A stretch of 38,455 bases of DNA from Cyclobacteriaceae bacterium (GCA_019638285.1 JAHBUB010000034.1:1-38455), one strand, 5' to 3'; shown: positions 27,459-35,410, counted from the first letter of the stretch. A program made the numbers and translations. Notes: generated by a model not told the origin, from the sequence alone.

Positions 27459-29048
27459 ATGAACAGCTATCCCAGTATTTTCAATGATGTGATTGGACCT
27501 GTGATGCGGGGCCCTTCCAGTTCTCATTGTGCGGCTTCACTGCGCATCGGGAGACTGTGCCGCGATTTAATGGATGGCGACATCAAAGAAGTATTGATCG
27601 AGTTTGATCCAAACGGTTCGTTGGCGACCACCCACAAGGGCCAGGGATCAGACATGGGACTATTTGGCGGGTTCCTTGGCTGGGAAGCGCATGATGAACG
27701 ATTGCCTCGTTATTTACAAGAGATAGATGAAGCAGGTATTAAAATTACCATTGACATTCATCCAATCGGAGCGACCCATCCCAATACCTATAAGCTTACT
27801 TTAAAAAACGACAAAGAAACCCGAACAGTTACCGCCTTATCTACAGGTGGTGGAATGATTCAGGTAATTGAGATAGACGGTGCTTCTGTGTTGATGGCGG
27901 GTGATTTTTATGAAACACTGATTTATGTAAAGTCAGGAGAGCAGGTAATGGAATTCTTAAAGGAATCAATTGCTTATGATGAAATAGCTATTCATCAGGG
28001 TGATGTGGCTTTTATTGAAGTAAAGTCAGATCAATTTTTGCCTTCCGGTATAATGGAGGAGTTGAGGGGGATGGAGGAGGTTTTGTTCATTAAAAGATTA
28101 TCACCTGTACTTCCTGTATTGGCACGCAAAGACTTATCTGTACCCTTTATTACTGCTGCGGAAATGCTGGAGTACAATAGAGACAAGAACTTGTCGCTGT
28201 GGGAACTGGCCGTTCACTACGAAAGTACACGCGGAAATATTTCTCATGAAGAGGTGTTTGAGAAGATGCGCCACATCGTAGGTATCATGAGTAATGCCAT
28301 CGAGTTGGGTTTGAAGGGGACCTCCTATGATGATCGCATATTAGGACCTCAGTCCCTGAATTTCAATAGGCAAATGAAAAGGAAGAAGCTTGTTGAGGGA
28401 GATGTGTTGAATGAAGTAATATTGTATACCTCGGCCATGATGGAGGTGAAGAGTTCGATGGGAGTAATTGTGGCTGCGCCTACCGCTGGTTCATGCGGGG
28501 CGTTACCGGGGGCAGTCATTGGAACTGCCAATGTTTTAAAATTATCGGAAGATGATAAAGTGAAAGCCATGCTGGCAGCTGGCATCATTGGTGTCTTTAT
28601 CGCTGCCCATGCCACTTTTGCTGCTGAAATGGGTGGTTGTATGGCAGAATGTGGCTCCGGTTCGGGCATGGCCGCTGCGGGTATAGTGACACTGAGAAAG
28701 GGTAGTCTCAATCAAACATTGGCTGCGGCATCCATGTCTTTACAATCTTCTTTAGGGATGATCTGCGATATGATTGCCGATAGGGTGGAAGCCCCCTGCT
28801 TAAATAGGAATGTGCAAGCGGCTACGCATGCTATCTCCAGTGCCAACATGGCGCTGGCAGATTATGATCAGGTGATTCCATTGGATGAAGTAATTGAAAC
28901 CATGAAGAAAGTGGGGGATGCTATTCCTAACACCTTGCGGTGCACCGGACTTGGAGGACTTGCCATTACCAAGACAGCCAAAAGGATTGAAGCCATGCTG
29001 GCTGAAAAGGAAGGGGTACCGAACAAAACCTTCTTTAAGGTGTGTTGA
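27459..29048 (+). CDS. sdaA: L-serine ammonia-lyase, iron-sulfur dependent, single chain
   Basis: The 529-residue enzyme converts L-serine to pyruvate and ammonia using a [4Fe-4S] cluster. The N-terminal beta domain starts VIGPVMRGPSSSHCAASLRIG; the C-terminal alpha domain starts at about residue 265. Candidate cluster cysteines are Cys346 (TAGSCGALPG) and Cys394/Cys398 (GGCMAECGSGSG), with Cys447 in EAPCLNRN. The chain ends in cysteine (FFKVC, Cys529). In Legionella L-serine dehydratase the C-terminal cysteine folds into the active site and ligates the cluster, so the same autoinhibited state is likely here. A poly-A leader precedes the ATG. A bidirectional terminator follows. Confidence 0.92.
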   Translation: MNSYPSIFNDVIGPVMRGPSSSHCAASLRIGRLCRDLMDGDIKEVLIEFDPNGSLATTHKGQGSDMGLFGGFLGWEAHDERLPRYLQEIDEAGIKITIDIHPIGATHPNTYKLTLKNDKETRTVTALSTGGGMIQVIEIDGASVLMAGDFYETLIYVKSGEQVMEFLKESIAYDEIAIHQGDVAFIEVKSDQFLPSGIMEELRGMEEVLFIKRLSPVLPVLARKDLSVPFITAAEMLEYNRDKNLSLWELAVHYESTRGNISHEEVFEKMRHIVGIMSNAIELGLKGTSYDDRILGPQSLNFNRQMKRKKLVEGDVLNEVILYTSAMMEVKSSMGVIVAAPTAGSCGALPGAVIGTANVLKLSEDDKVKAMLAAGIIGVFIAAHATFAAEMGGCMAECGSGSGMAAAGIVTLRKGSLNQTLAAASMSLQSSLGMICDMIADRVEAPCLNRNVQAATHAISSANMALADYDQVIPLDEVIETMKKVGDAIPNTLRCTGLGGLAITKTAKRIEAMLAEKEGVPNKTFFKVC

Positions 29049-29076
29049 TTAAAGCTTAAGAGATTTCAAATAAAAA

Positions 29077-29104
29077 AGGCTGATGGATTTCCATCAGCCT
29101 TTTT
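29077..29104. terminator. Bidirectional terminator between sdaA and the barrel gene
   Basis: AGGCTGATGG (29077-29086) and CCATCAGCCT (29091-29100) form a perfect 10-bp stem with a 4-nt loop, flanked by A6 on the left and T on the right. It can serve the convergent genes on both strands. Confidence 0.9.
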
Positions 29105-29123
29105 CTTTATGATTTGTTGCTAT

Positions 29124-30026
29124 TTAGAAATAGAACATCAGATTGATAGTTCCATTCAAATTATCAAGACCAATTCCAAGTGATTGGAATCCGCTATTGT
29201 CATAACGATCAGTTTTGATGGTACTTACCGCACTGTTTGCACTATCCCATGACTCAGAAGTCACATAGGTTTTTCCAGTAGTTCTGTAACCAAGCATATA
29301 ACCGAATTCACCGCCAATTGACATTTTAGGAGCGAAGAAGTACTCTACACCCACAAAACCCCTGGCGCCAACAAGAAAGCTCTTGCCATACTTTTCTTCT
29401 GTTTTTCTAGAAGATGCAGCAGCAGCAGAACCTGTTAAAATGTTGTTTCCAAAATTATTGGTAATAGGAGCATTGAATTCTAAGTTCATGGGGTTTCCAT
29501 ATTGATAGATGGCTTTGTTCCCAGTAAGACCAAAAAGAACTTCACCTCCATAAATACCCTGAACACGACTGTTGCCTCTTCTTTTCTCATATCCAGCGCT
29601 AATTACTACAGTTGTGAAATTAACCTTCTGCCAATCGTCAGCAAATGCCGGAGCTGAAGGATCTGGCGTTGTTACGTTTTGTCCAACTACTGCTTTGTTA
29701 ATGTTTTGCCCCACGCCTACATTAAAACGTGCACGGTAAGCCGTGTTGGCATCAATTATTTTTTTACCAAACAAGGCAATGTTGTTGCCGATAACATTTT
29801 CTGGATAACCAAAGCTAGGTTCGTTATTTACGCTTGTGCTACCACTAAGAAAATTGCCAGTATATCTCAAAAATGGATCAGCCGAAATACCAAGTCCCCA
29901 CTCACCTGTTTCAGGTAAAAGTGGCTGACCTTTTTTAGATAAAATGGGTGACGATTCTGTGTCTTGCGCTAATGCTACATTGGTTAGTAGCACGAAAGCA
30001 AAAACAGTTATAATTACATTTTTCAT
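29124..30026 (-). CDS. Putative outer-membrane beta-barrel protein
   Basis: The 300-residue protein has a signal peptide (MKNVIITVFAFVLLTNVALA, then Q) and alternating amphipathic strands rich in Gly, Tyr and Phe. It ends LNGTINLMFYF, with a terminal Phe as recognised by the BAM machinery. Several strands (VVISAGYEKRRG, VGARGFVGVEYFFAPKMSIG, GEFGYMLGYRTTG) resemble the 8-12-stranded porin-like outer-membrane proteins of Bacteroidota. No substrate or plug domain is evident. It lies 44 bp downstream of a lipoprotein gene on the same strand and is probably co-transcribed with it. Confidence 0.72.
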   Translation of the reverse strand: MKNVIITVFAFVLLTNVALAQDTESSPILSKKGQPLLPETGEWGLGISADPFLRYTGNFLSGSTSVNNEPSFGYPENVIGNNIALFGKKIIDANTAYRARFNVGVGQNINKAVVGQNVTTPDPSAPAFADDWQKVNFTTVVISAGYEKRRGNSRVQGIYGGEVLFGLTGNKAIYQYGNPMNLEFNAPITNNFGNNILTGSAAAASSRKTEEKYGKSFLVGARGFVGVEYFFAPKMSIGGEFGYMLGYRTTGKTYVTSESWDSANSAVSTIKTDRYDNSGFQSLGIGLDNLNGTINLMFYF

Positions 30027-30070
30027 GCTTTTGTCTTTAAATAAGTGTTATAAAGTAACCGATGGTAAGC

Positions 30071-30529
30071 TTAGTAGTAAAGGTCAAGGATGAAAGTTCC
30101 GTTAGCGAATACTTCAATATCATCACTCGCACCGCTTCCAATAAAATTTTGGATTTCGCTTGTCGCTGGACCAGTTAACACAGAAGCTGAAAAATCTGCA
30201 GGAACTACAGTTACATCCATTACTTTATTACCTGTTTCAATTACAATTGAATATTTACCACTTGCATCAACAGTACCTTCGTAGTACTTCTTTGCGTATG
30301 TACCCCCTGTAGGGTTCAATACAAAATCTTTTGTATCTACAATAACATACACTTTTGCTCCAGAAGGAGCTTTCTCAGAAACTGCATTGTTGTTATCCAA
30401 TTCGGCATACACTGTTCCAGTAATAGTGGCTGAGCCAAGGGTAACTGTAGGGTTTACCGTGTTTTCATTATCACAACCAGAGAAGATTAAAGCGCTGGCC
30501 AAAGACATAACAAGTACTAGTTTTTTCAT
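30071..30529 (-). CDS. Small lipoprotein with a beta-sandwich-like domain
   Basis: The 152-residue protein has a lipoprotein signal with the lipobox FSGC (Cys19), followed by a short Asn/Thr linker and a beta-rich domain containing ATITGTVYAELDNNN and YYEGTVDASGKYSIVIE, the pattern of carboxypeptidase-regulatory or Ig-like folds. Its partner downstream encodes an outer-membrane barrel, so it probably sits in the outer membrane. An inverted repeat lies about 30 bp upstream. Function unknown. Confidence 0.7.
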   Translation of the reverse strand: MKKLVLVMSLASALIFSGCDNENTVNPTVTLGSATITGTVYAELDNNNAVSEKAPSGAKVYVIVDTKDFVLNPTGGTYAKKYYEGTVDASGKYSIVIETGNKVMDVTVVPADFSASVLTGPATSEIQNFIGSGASDDIEVFANGTFILDLYY

Positions 30530-30901
30530 AATGATTTTATGTAATTTAAAGTTTATGAGTGTAAAGGAAGCACATTTACACGGAGAAGAGAAATTGTAAA
30601 TCTTTCACTTGTGGTGTATCTTATTTCGGCTTTTGGCAAAGTGATAGTGAAAATAGTAGGTTGTACATGAGGCGACAGAATTGGATTTGGTTATTCCTTA
30701 TTCCTACCTATATAAAATTCTTAATAGTAATTATTTATTATTGTTGGACGAACCTACCGTTTCATCTTTAAACAGCATTTATTAATTGTGCTTTTGGATA
30801 AAACGGCTCTAATAATTTACATGAATGGAAAATAACTACATCCTATCTTTTGGTCGCCACCCGTTCAAGCAGGTGTTTTCTAGTAATTGATGACGCCACT
30901 C
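30530..30901. other. Intergenic stretch between lipoprotein and helicase genes
   Basis: This 372-bp gap contains the inverted repeat GTGTAAA (30559-30565) / TTTACAC (30575-30581), a perfect 7-bp pair with a 9-bp spacer located just before the lipoprotein gene, which I take as a possible operator. The remainder is AT-rich and shows no ORF, terminator or RNA structure I can support. Confidence 0.4.
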
Positions 30902-32230
30902 CTAACTCGCCACTTCGATTTTTACTTTGATGTTTTTGAGCTTTTCATCTTTGATGTTCTTGAGCAAGTGAGTTAAAGTAGGTCGTTTCACACAAACATA
31001 AGAGGTAAAGTCAAGCGTAGTAATGAGACCGATGTCATCACTAGTGAGCCCGCCTTTTTTGGTAAGCAGTCCTACAATATCTCCTTTGCTGATTTTGTTT
31101 TTCTTACCAGCACTAATATAGAGACATACATAAAGGGGAGGAGCTGGTAGTTTGAGTTTAGGAGCTACGTGATACTCAGGAATGGAGGAATCGATATAAT
31201 CAGGTAGGGTTTCGTCATCGGCCACTAGGAGATAAGCTTTCCCTTCCGCATGCATTCTGGCAGTACGGCCATTGCGATGGATGAATGCTTCTTCTTTGGG
31301 AGGAAGTTGGTAATGAACTATATGCTTGATTTCCGGGATATCCAGTCCGCGTGAAGCGAGGTCAGTAGCAATAAGTACATTGTGTGCACCCCCTCTGAAC
31401 TTGATCAGATTCTTTTCCCGGTCGATTTGTTCCAGGGCACCATGCAAAGTGCCGTGCTCAAATTGATGACGAGTGAGTAAGGTGCTAATGCGGTCCACGG
31501 CTTCTCTGTGATTGCAAAATACCAAACAAGCCTCCTGATTGAAGCTGGCTACCAGTCGCATCAGCGCTTCTACTTTATCGGTGCTTTTACAATGCACCAC
31601 ATTCAGCGTCAACTTTAGATCCTGTTCCTCATGGAGGTAGCTTAATGTTTCAGGGTTTTTAAAGGGCAGGAACTCCGGCCAGTCGTTGAGGCGTGTAGCC
31701 GAAGTAAGCATATGATGTTGCTTTCCGCTCATGGCTTTGAATAGGACTTCCAACTGATCGTGAAACCCCATTTGAAGAGACTTGTCAAACTCATCGAGCA
31801 CTACTATTTTGATGCTACGCGCATCGAATGATTTCCTGAAAATGTGATCGGCCAACCTGCCAGGCGTACCAATGATGACGGCAGGGGCTTCACTCAAACT
31901 GTTTTGCTCCACTTTCATAGCGTGGCCGCCATAACAGCAACTTACTTTGTAAGCCGTTTTCATGGTGCGAAAGACCTGCTCTATCTGTAACGACAGTTCT
32001 CTGGAGGGGGCTACAATGAGGGCTTGCACGCCTGTATCTTCAGGCCGTAGTTGCTGAAGTAAAGGGATTAGAAAAGCCAACGTCTTCCCCGATCCGGTAG
32101 GAGCCAGGAGCATGAGGTTTTTGGCAGAAGCGGCCTTTTCAATGGTAGCTTCCTGTATTTTATTGAGTGCGGCAATGGATAGACGTTCTAAATAGGTTGA
32201 AATATCAGCCTGGAGGTTGTTCTGCATCAT
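30902..32230 (-). CDS. DEAD-box-like RNA helicase with DbpA RNA-binding domain
   Basis: The protein (442 residues from this ATG) has the helicase motifs: I APTGSGKT, Ia PSRELSLQ, Ib TPGRLAD, II DEFD (instead of DEAD), III SAT, V ATDLASRGLDIP and VI HRNGRTARMH. The C-terminal 75 residues (LYISAGKKNKISKGDIVGLL onward) match the DbpA/CsdA RNA-binding domain, which directs such helicases to 23S rRNA hairpin 92 in E. coli DbpA. A role in large-subunit assembly or cold adaptation is likely. DEFD in motif II is unusual though it keeps the first two acidic residues. Start may be 32230 or 32227 (tandem ATG); 32257 would add residues unlike the family. Confidence 0.9.
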   Translation of the reverse strand: MMQNNLQADISTYLERLSIAALNKIQEATIEKAASAKNLMLLAPTGSGKTLAFLIPLLQQLRPEDTGVQALIVAPSRELSLQIEQVFRTMKTAYKVSCCYGGHAMKVEQNSLSEAPAVIIGTPGRLADHIFRKSFDARSIKIVVLDEFDKSLQMGFHDQLEVLFKAMSGKQHHMLTSATRLNDWPEFLPFKNPETLSYLHEEQDLKLTLNVVHCKSTDKVEALMRLVASFNQEACLVFCNHREAVDRISTLLTRHQFEHGTLHGALEQIDREKNLIKFRGGAHNVLIATDLASRGLDIPEIKHIVHYQLPPKEEAFIHRNGRTARMHAEGKAYLLVADDETLPDYIDSSIPEYHVAPKLKLPAPPLYVCLYISAGKKNKISKGDIVGLLTKKGGLTSDDIGLITTLDFTSYVCVKRPTLTHLLKNIKDEKLKNIKVKIEVAS

Positions 32231-32325
32231 GCAAAGGTAAGGCATGGGCGCCCTCAAACAATGAGCATCAGTGATAACAGATGCAGAAGTACGGCTTAGT
32301 AGCTTCGGTATGTAAGCCCTAAGCC

Positions 32326-32350
32326 CTTGTTGGTCTTCTTGACCAACAAG
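32326..32350 (-). promoter_or_regulatory. 10-bp perfect hairpin in the helicase leader
   Basis: CTTGTTGGTC (32326-32335) and GACCAACAAG (32341-32350) pair perfectly over a 5-nt loop about 95 bp upstream of the helicase start. No T tract follows on either strand. A third partial copy, TTGTTGGTG, lies near 32378. It could be a leader structure that controls helicase expression. Confidence 0.4.
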
Positions 32351-32404
32351 CAGAAATGTATTGATGCGTTCAACCTTTTGTTGGTGAAGAATATAACAAA
32401 GGCC

Positions 32405-32973
32405 AGTGTGTACAGGATGTATTTAGTGGTGGATGGGACTGCAAACGCGGTGGGTAGAACACCCTAGAGGTGTGGTTGGCTTTGCTATTGCGGTGCATTG
32501 AATACCCAGACGGTGTGTGTAGAATGTATTTAGCGGTGGTTGGGAATGCACTTGCGGTGGATGCTTGTGCAAATGGCTTGGGTGTAAGTGCAAATGCGGT
32601 GGTTGGTTTTGCACTCGTAGTAGGTAGGATGCACCCTCGGTGTGGTTGGAACTGCAAACGCGGTGGGTAGAACACCCTGAGGGTGTGGTTGGTTGTGCAA
32701 TTGCGGTGGGTAGAACACCCTGGAGGTGTGGTTGGCTTTGCTATTGCTGTGTGTTGAATGCCCTGGAGGTGTGGTTGGCTTTGCTATTGCGGTGTATTGA
32801 ATACCCTGAGGGTGTGGTTGGCTTTGCTATTGCGGTGCATTGAATACCCTGAGGGTGTGTACAGGATGTATTTAGCCGTGGATGGGATTGCAGAAGCGGT
32901 GGGTGGAATACCCTGGGGGTGTGTGCAGGATGTATTTAGCGGTGGGTAGAACACCCTGGGGGTGTGGTTGACC
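32405..32973. repeat. 43-bp minisatellite with 21/22-bp subunits
   Basis: Ten units run head to tail. Seven are exactly 43 bp (starting 32469, 32639, 32682, 32725, 32768, 32811, 32918), two are 64 bp (32405, 32854) and one is 127 bp (32512). A partial unit begins at 32961. Most begin GGTGTGG and end ACCCTGRG, so each junction forms a small palindrome such as ACACCC-TGG-GGGTGT (32951-32965). The longer units are made by adding 21-bp steps marked by GCGGTGG, so the base period is about 21-22 bp. Open frames across it are low-complexity by-products of the repeat, not genes. Confidence 0.9.
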
Positions 32974-33134
32974 TTTTCGGTAGCTTTTTTATGATAACGT
33001 GGGAGGGTTGAGCCACCACGATGGGCCTGTAAAATAAAAATTAAAAATATTTTAAAAATAATTCAGAAAAACACAACCTTTCTATAGGGATTTTCCGTAT
33101 TTGGAGTATGTATAACAATTTAACAAATTATGTT

Positions 33135-33851
33135 ATGTCCCACGTTAAAACCATGCAGGCCTTTGGGAAGCTCAAAGGCGTTTGCACCGGGTTAGGAGGA
33201 GCCTACAACCCCGGACAACAAAACCTTCAGGTGAAAGCGTTGACCACCCTTGAGTTCAACGCACAACAATTGATGGATGAAGTCACTGAAGCGAAGACCG
33301 CCTACGACAACATCACCAACAGAAGAGAGCTGGCCTTTCGCGATGTGCGATCTTTGGGATCGAGCATCTGCTACTTGCTTAGGTCTTGTGGTGCCCATCC
33401 GCTAACACTGGCCGATGCCATGACGAGCAACCGTTTGTTGCAAGGGCGCATGCGCTACCGCACACCGGAGCCCAAGCCATTGGAAGGAGAGGGGCCAGTA
33501 AGCAAGCGCAGGGGTCACCCTAAAGACTATGCGAGCATGGTGCAGTACTTTGCCCAGCTGGTAGAGACCGCTTCCGCGGAACCGTTGTACCGCCCTGTGG
33601 CGGAGGCGTTGACCGTGGAGCGCCTTGCGCAAAAGGTACTGGAGTTGAGAAGCCTCAACGCGTTGGTGATGAAAGCCGAGCTGACACTAAGCCAGTTGTA
33701 CAAACAGCGCAATGCCCTGATGTACGAAGGTGAGGGTAGCCTGGTGAACACCGGCAGAGCGGTGAGGAACTACATCAGGGCCGTCTTTGGTTTCAGAAGC
33801 GACCCGCATGAGGAGTTGATAAATGTAAGTTTAACCAAACCCCACAGATGA
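33135..33851 (+). CDS. Conserved-looking protein of unknown function
   Basis: From the ATG at 33135 the product is 238 residues (an in-frame ATG at 33108 would add MYNNLTNYV). It is soluble, mostly helical and basic in the middle (PVSKRRGHPKDY). Two helical halves (about 30-95 and 140-210) are separated by a proline-rich segment (TPEPKPLEGEGP). No catalytic motif is visible. The gene is clearly richer in G+C than the AT-rich DNA on either side and uses codons such as CGC, CTG and GCC freely, which suggests a different history. It lies between the minisatellite and its own terminator, just left of the cassette array. I do not recognise the family. Confidence 0.75.
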   Translation: MSHVKTMQAFGKLKGVCTGLGGAYNPGQQNLQVKALTTLEFNAQQLMDEVTEAKTAYDNITNRRELAFRDVRSLGSSICYLLRSCGAHPLTLADAMTSNRLLQGRMRYRTPEPKPLEGEGPVSKRRGHPKDYASMVQYFAQLVETASAEPLYRPVAEALTVERLAQKVLELRSLNALVMKAELTLSQLYKQRNALMYEGEGSLVNTGRAVRNYIRAVFGFRSDPHEELINVSLTKPHR

Positions 33852-33873
33852 TGAAACCCATCGTAAACTAAAA

Positions 33874-33902
33874 CCCCTGCAAGTCGACTGCAGGGGTTTT
33901 TT
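33874..33902 (+). terminator. Rho-independent terminator
   Basis: CCCCTGCA (33874-33881) and TGCAGGGG (33889-33896) form a perfect 8-bp stem with a 7-nt loop, extended by AAA/TTT pairing, followed by six T. It ends the transcript of the gene at 33135. Confidence 0.9.
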
Positions 33903-33923
33903 CGTTTGTGGGGGTAAGAGAAG

Positions 33924-33939
33924 TATTATACGTATAATA
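33924..33939. other. 16-bp perfect AT palindrome
   Basis: TATTATACGTATAATA is a perfect palindrome. It is enclosed by GAAGT (33919-33923) and ACTTC (33948-33952 region). It lies between the terminator and the first cassette boundary. Function unknown; see the rejected lox/dif reading. Confidence 0.35.
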
Positions 33940-34107
33940 TACGGATAACTTCACTAGGCTAGCGGGATCCCTCTATGGTATAATGATCTAATTCAGTCAA
34001 ATAATGAAGGATTTCCGCCCATCGCTAGGGAAAACAATGGCAAATAACACTACCTTAGACTGTGGTAAAGACACATATGGACAAAAAGGGATATATCACC
34101 CATACGA

Positions 34108-34136
34108 TTCATACCCAATTGTTGTAGCTCATGCGC
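34108..34136 (+). repeat. Right half of an attC-like site (left end of array)
   Basis: ATTCATACCC-AATT-GTTGTAGC has the same form as the right half of the complete site at 35213-35295 (TTCATAGCC-AAGC-GTTGTAGC). No complementary left arm is evident upstream, so the array seems truncated here. GTTGTAGCTCATGCGC (34121-34136) marks the start of cassette 1. Confidence 0.6.
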
Positions 34137-34166
34137 TTCGGACAAATTTAACCACGACAACTAATT

Positions 34167-34532
34167 ATGACTGACGAAATCGAAAGGAAAATAAAACGTG
34201 GGACAGGTTTGATCTATGTTACAATCTTCCTTGCCGCAGGACAATCCATCTTCCTGCATCTCGTGACGACAGACTATGGACATAAAATAATCTCGACATA
34301 TTTCATCATTGAGATTTTAATTCTTGGACTTACAATATTCTTGGGATTTAGAAATAAATGGACGAGGGCCATTCTAATAGGACTGACAATTTGGGAGACT
34401 GTGTTATTTTTCCAAGACGTACCAATTAGCCCAGATGACTCGTTAATGATGATTATTTGGGCGATTCGCATTTACGTCATTGTAGGACTGTTTAGCAGGA
34501 CGATGAATCAATACTACAAGGCGACAAATTAA
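34167..34532 (+). CDS. Cassette 1: small four-helix membrane protein
   Basis: The 121-residue protein has four hydrophobic segments (about 14-31, 41-60, 66-82, 92-112) and a charged N-terminus (MTDEIERKIKRG). No family is recognised. The ATG lies 46 bp after the cassette boundary at 34121, and the attC-type left arm at 34546 follows 14 bp after the stop, so the gene almost fills its cassette, as is typical of integron cassettes. It is AT-rich like the other cassette genes. Confidence 0.7.
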   Translation: MTDEIERKIKRGTGLIYVTIFLAAGQSIFLHLVTTDYGHKIISTYFIIEILILGLTIFLGFRNKWTRAILIGLTIWETVLFFQDVPISPDDSLMMIIWAIRIYVIVGLFSRTMNQYYKATN

Positions 34533-34545
34533 ATATTAGGTTGAC

Positions 34546-34571
34546 GCGCACGAGCTACAACGCTTGTGCGC
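34546..34571 (+). repeat. attC-like left arm after cassette 1 (site incomplete)
   Basis: GCGCACGAGCTACAAC (34546-34561) is the reverse complement of the cassette 1 start (34121-34136) at 15 of 16 positions. GCGCAC and GTGCGC (34566-34571) form a short hairpin, but the expected right half with GTT before cassette 2 is not recognisable, so this site seems deleted or degenerate. Confidence 0.6.
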
Positions 34572-34610
34572 TATTGACAACCAAACAGAGACAATTTAAC
34601 CGTATTAATA

Positions 34611-35081
34611 ATGAAGAAACTATTCATTCTATTAACGACACTAGTAGGACTTTGTGGATGTCAAAAGAATGCAACCGATTTGACGAATGAACAAAGGACT
34701 GCAATTGCAAAGGAGGTGAATCAAATTGTGACCTCAATCTATGATTTAGCTGGCAAAAAAGATTTAAGCATTTATAACCATTTTAGTGACAGCACAACGG
34801 GTATCTTCAGTGGGACAATGATGGACTCATGGGAAGAACATAAACGACAAATGGGTGACTTCTTTTCTGGACAGGAAAAGATTGAAAGCGAGATAGAAAT
34901 CATTGACACGGATGTACTTTCTTCAAATACGGCAATCGTGTTGGCAAAATATAGAATGACTGCAACTAGTAAAGAGGGATTGACTTTCAATTCTCCGCTA
35001 ACATTTATCACCTACGTTTTCAATAAGACTAATGGACAATGGAAAATAGTTCATTTCCACGACTCGGAACCAAAAGGATAA
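34611..35081 (+). CDS. Cassette 2: SnoaL/NTF2-like lipoprotein
   Basis: The 156-residue protein has a lipoprotein signal with lipobox LCGC (Cys17). The mature part fits the NTF2-like (SnoaL/DUF4440) fold: an N-terminal helix EQRTAIAKEVNQIVTSIYDL, then a strand-rich half ending in NGQWKIVHFHDSEP, a typical last strand of this fold. Such domains can bind small ligands or act as enzymes; no active site can be assigned. The leader GACAATTTAACC resembles the GACAAATTTAACC in front of cassette 1. Confidence 0.72.
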   Translation: MKKLFILLTTLVGLCGCQKNATDLTNEQRTAIAKEVNQIVTSIYDLAGKKDLSIYNHFSDSTTGIFSGTMMDSWEEHKRQMGDFFSGQEKIESEIEIIDTDVLSSNTAIVLAKYRMTATSKEGLTFNSPLTFITYVFNKTNGQWKIVHFHDSEPKG

Positions 35082-35203
35082 AACCATTATGAGAAATTAT
35101 GGACGACATCCAAAATAAACGAATTGACCTTTGACTACCCTTTGAATGGAGGTTAATCAACATGGACATGATCAAGACAGCAAAAATTAAAAGTACGGTT
35201 GAC

Positions 35204-35302
35204 GCACACGAGCTACAACAACGGCTATAAAGCATTACTTTTGATTAATTATTTTTTAAAGGATAAAAGTAACGCTTCATAGCCAAGCGTTGTAGCTCAT
35301 GC
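35204..35302 (+). repeat. Complete attC-like site between cassettes 2 and 3
   Basis: The site has the four-arm attC layout. The left outer arm is CTACAAC (35213-35219) and the right outer arm GTTGTAG (35289-35295). The inner arms are GGCTATAAAGCATTACTTTT (35223-35242) and AAAAGTAACGCTTCATAGCC (35265-35284), complementary with three unpaired or mismatched bases. A 22-bp AT-rich loop lies between, and short unequal spacers separate inner and outer arms. Total core length is 83 bp. The AAC/GTT triplets required in attC cores are present. Confidence 0.75.
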
Positions 35303-35326
35303 TCCATCACGTGCAATTTCAATATT

Positions 35327-35410
35327 ATGAAACACAGATTAATGGGTATTCTATCTAAATGTGCATTCTTCATGTTGCAATTTGTTGCGATAGCTATTCC
35401 ACAATTTTAG
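35327..35410 (+). CDS. Possible short signal-peptide-like ORF in cassette 3
   Basis: A 27-residue frame (MKHRLMGILSKCAFFMLQFV, then AIAIPQF) looks like a free signal peptide and ends at a TAG. The same frame stays open after the TAG for another 37 codons. It lies just after the cassette boundary and before the main gene, which lacks a signal peptide. It may be a leader or the broken start of a longer gene. Confidence 0.25.
   Translation: MKHRLMGILSKCAFFMLQFVAIAIPQF

Noticed and set aside
32370-32949. Several overlapping open frames of 60-100 codons on both strands in the minisatellite
   Set aside because: They arise because the 43-bp unit lacks stops in several frames. The predicted peptides are low-complexity repeats with no start context or family.
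32405-32973. CRISPR array
   Set aside because: Units are contiguous and diverge throughout; there are no unique spacers alternating with constant repeats, and no cas genes.
33918-33953. lox-, FRT- or dif-like recombination site around the palindrome
   Set aside because: The GAAGT/ACTTC arms face the wrong way for lox, and the inner sequence does not fit the 11-6-11 layout of dif. Only the 16-bp palindrome is supported.
34004-34174. A 56-codon frame running across the first cassette boundary
   Set aside because: It runs through the attC-type core and overlaps the start of the cassette 1 gene; composition is not protein-like, so chance is more likely.
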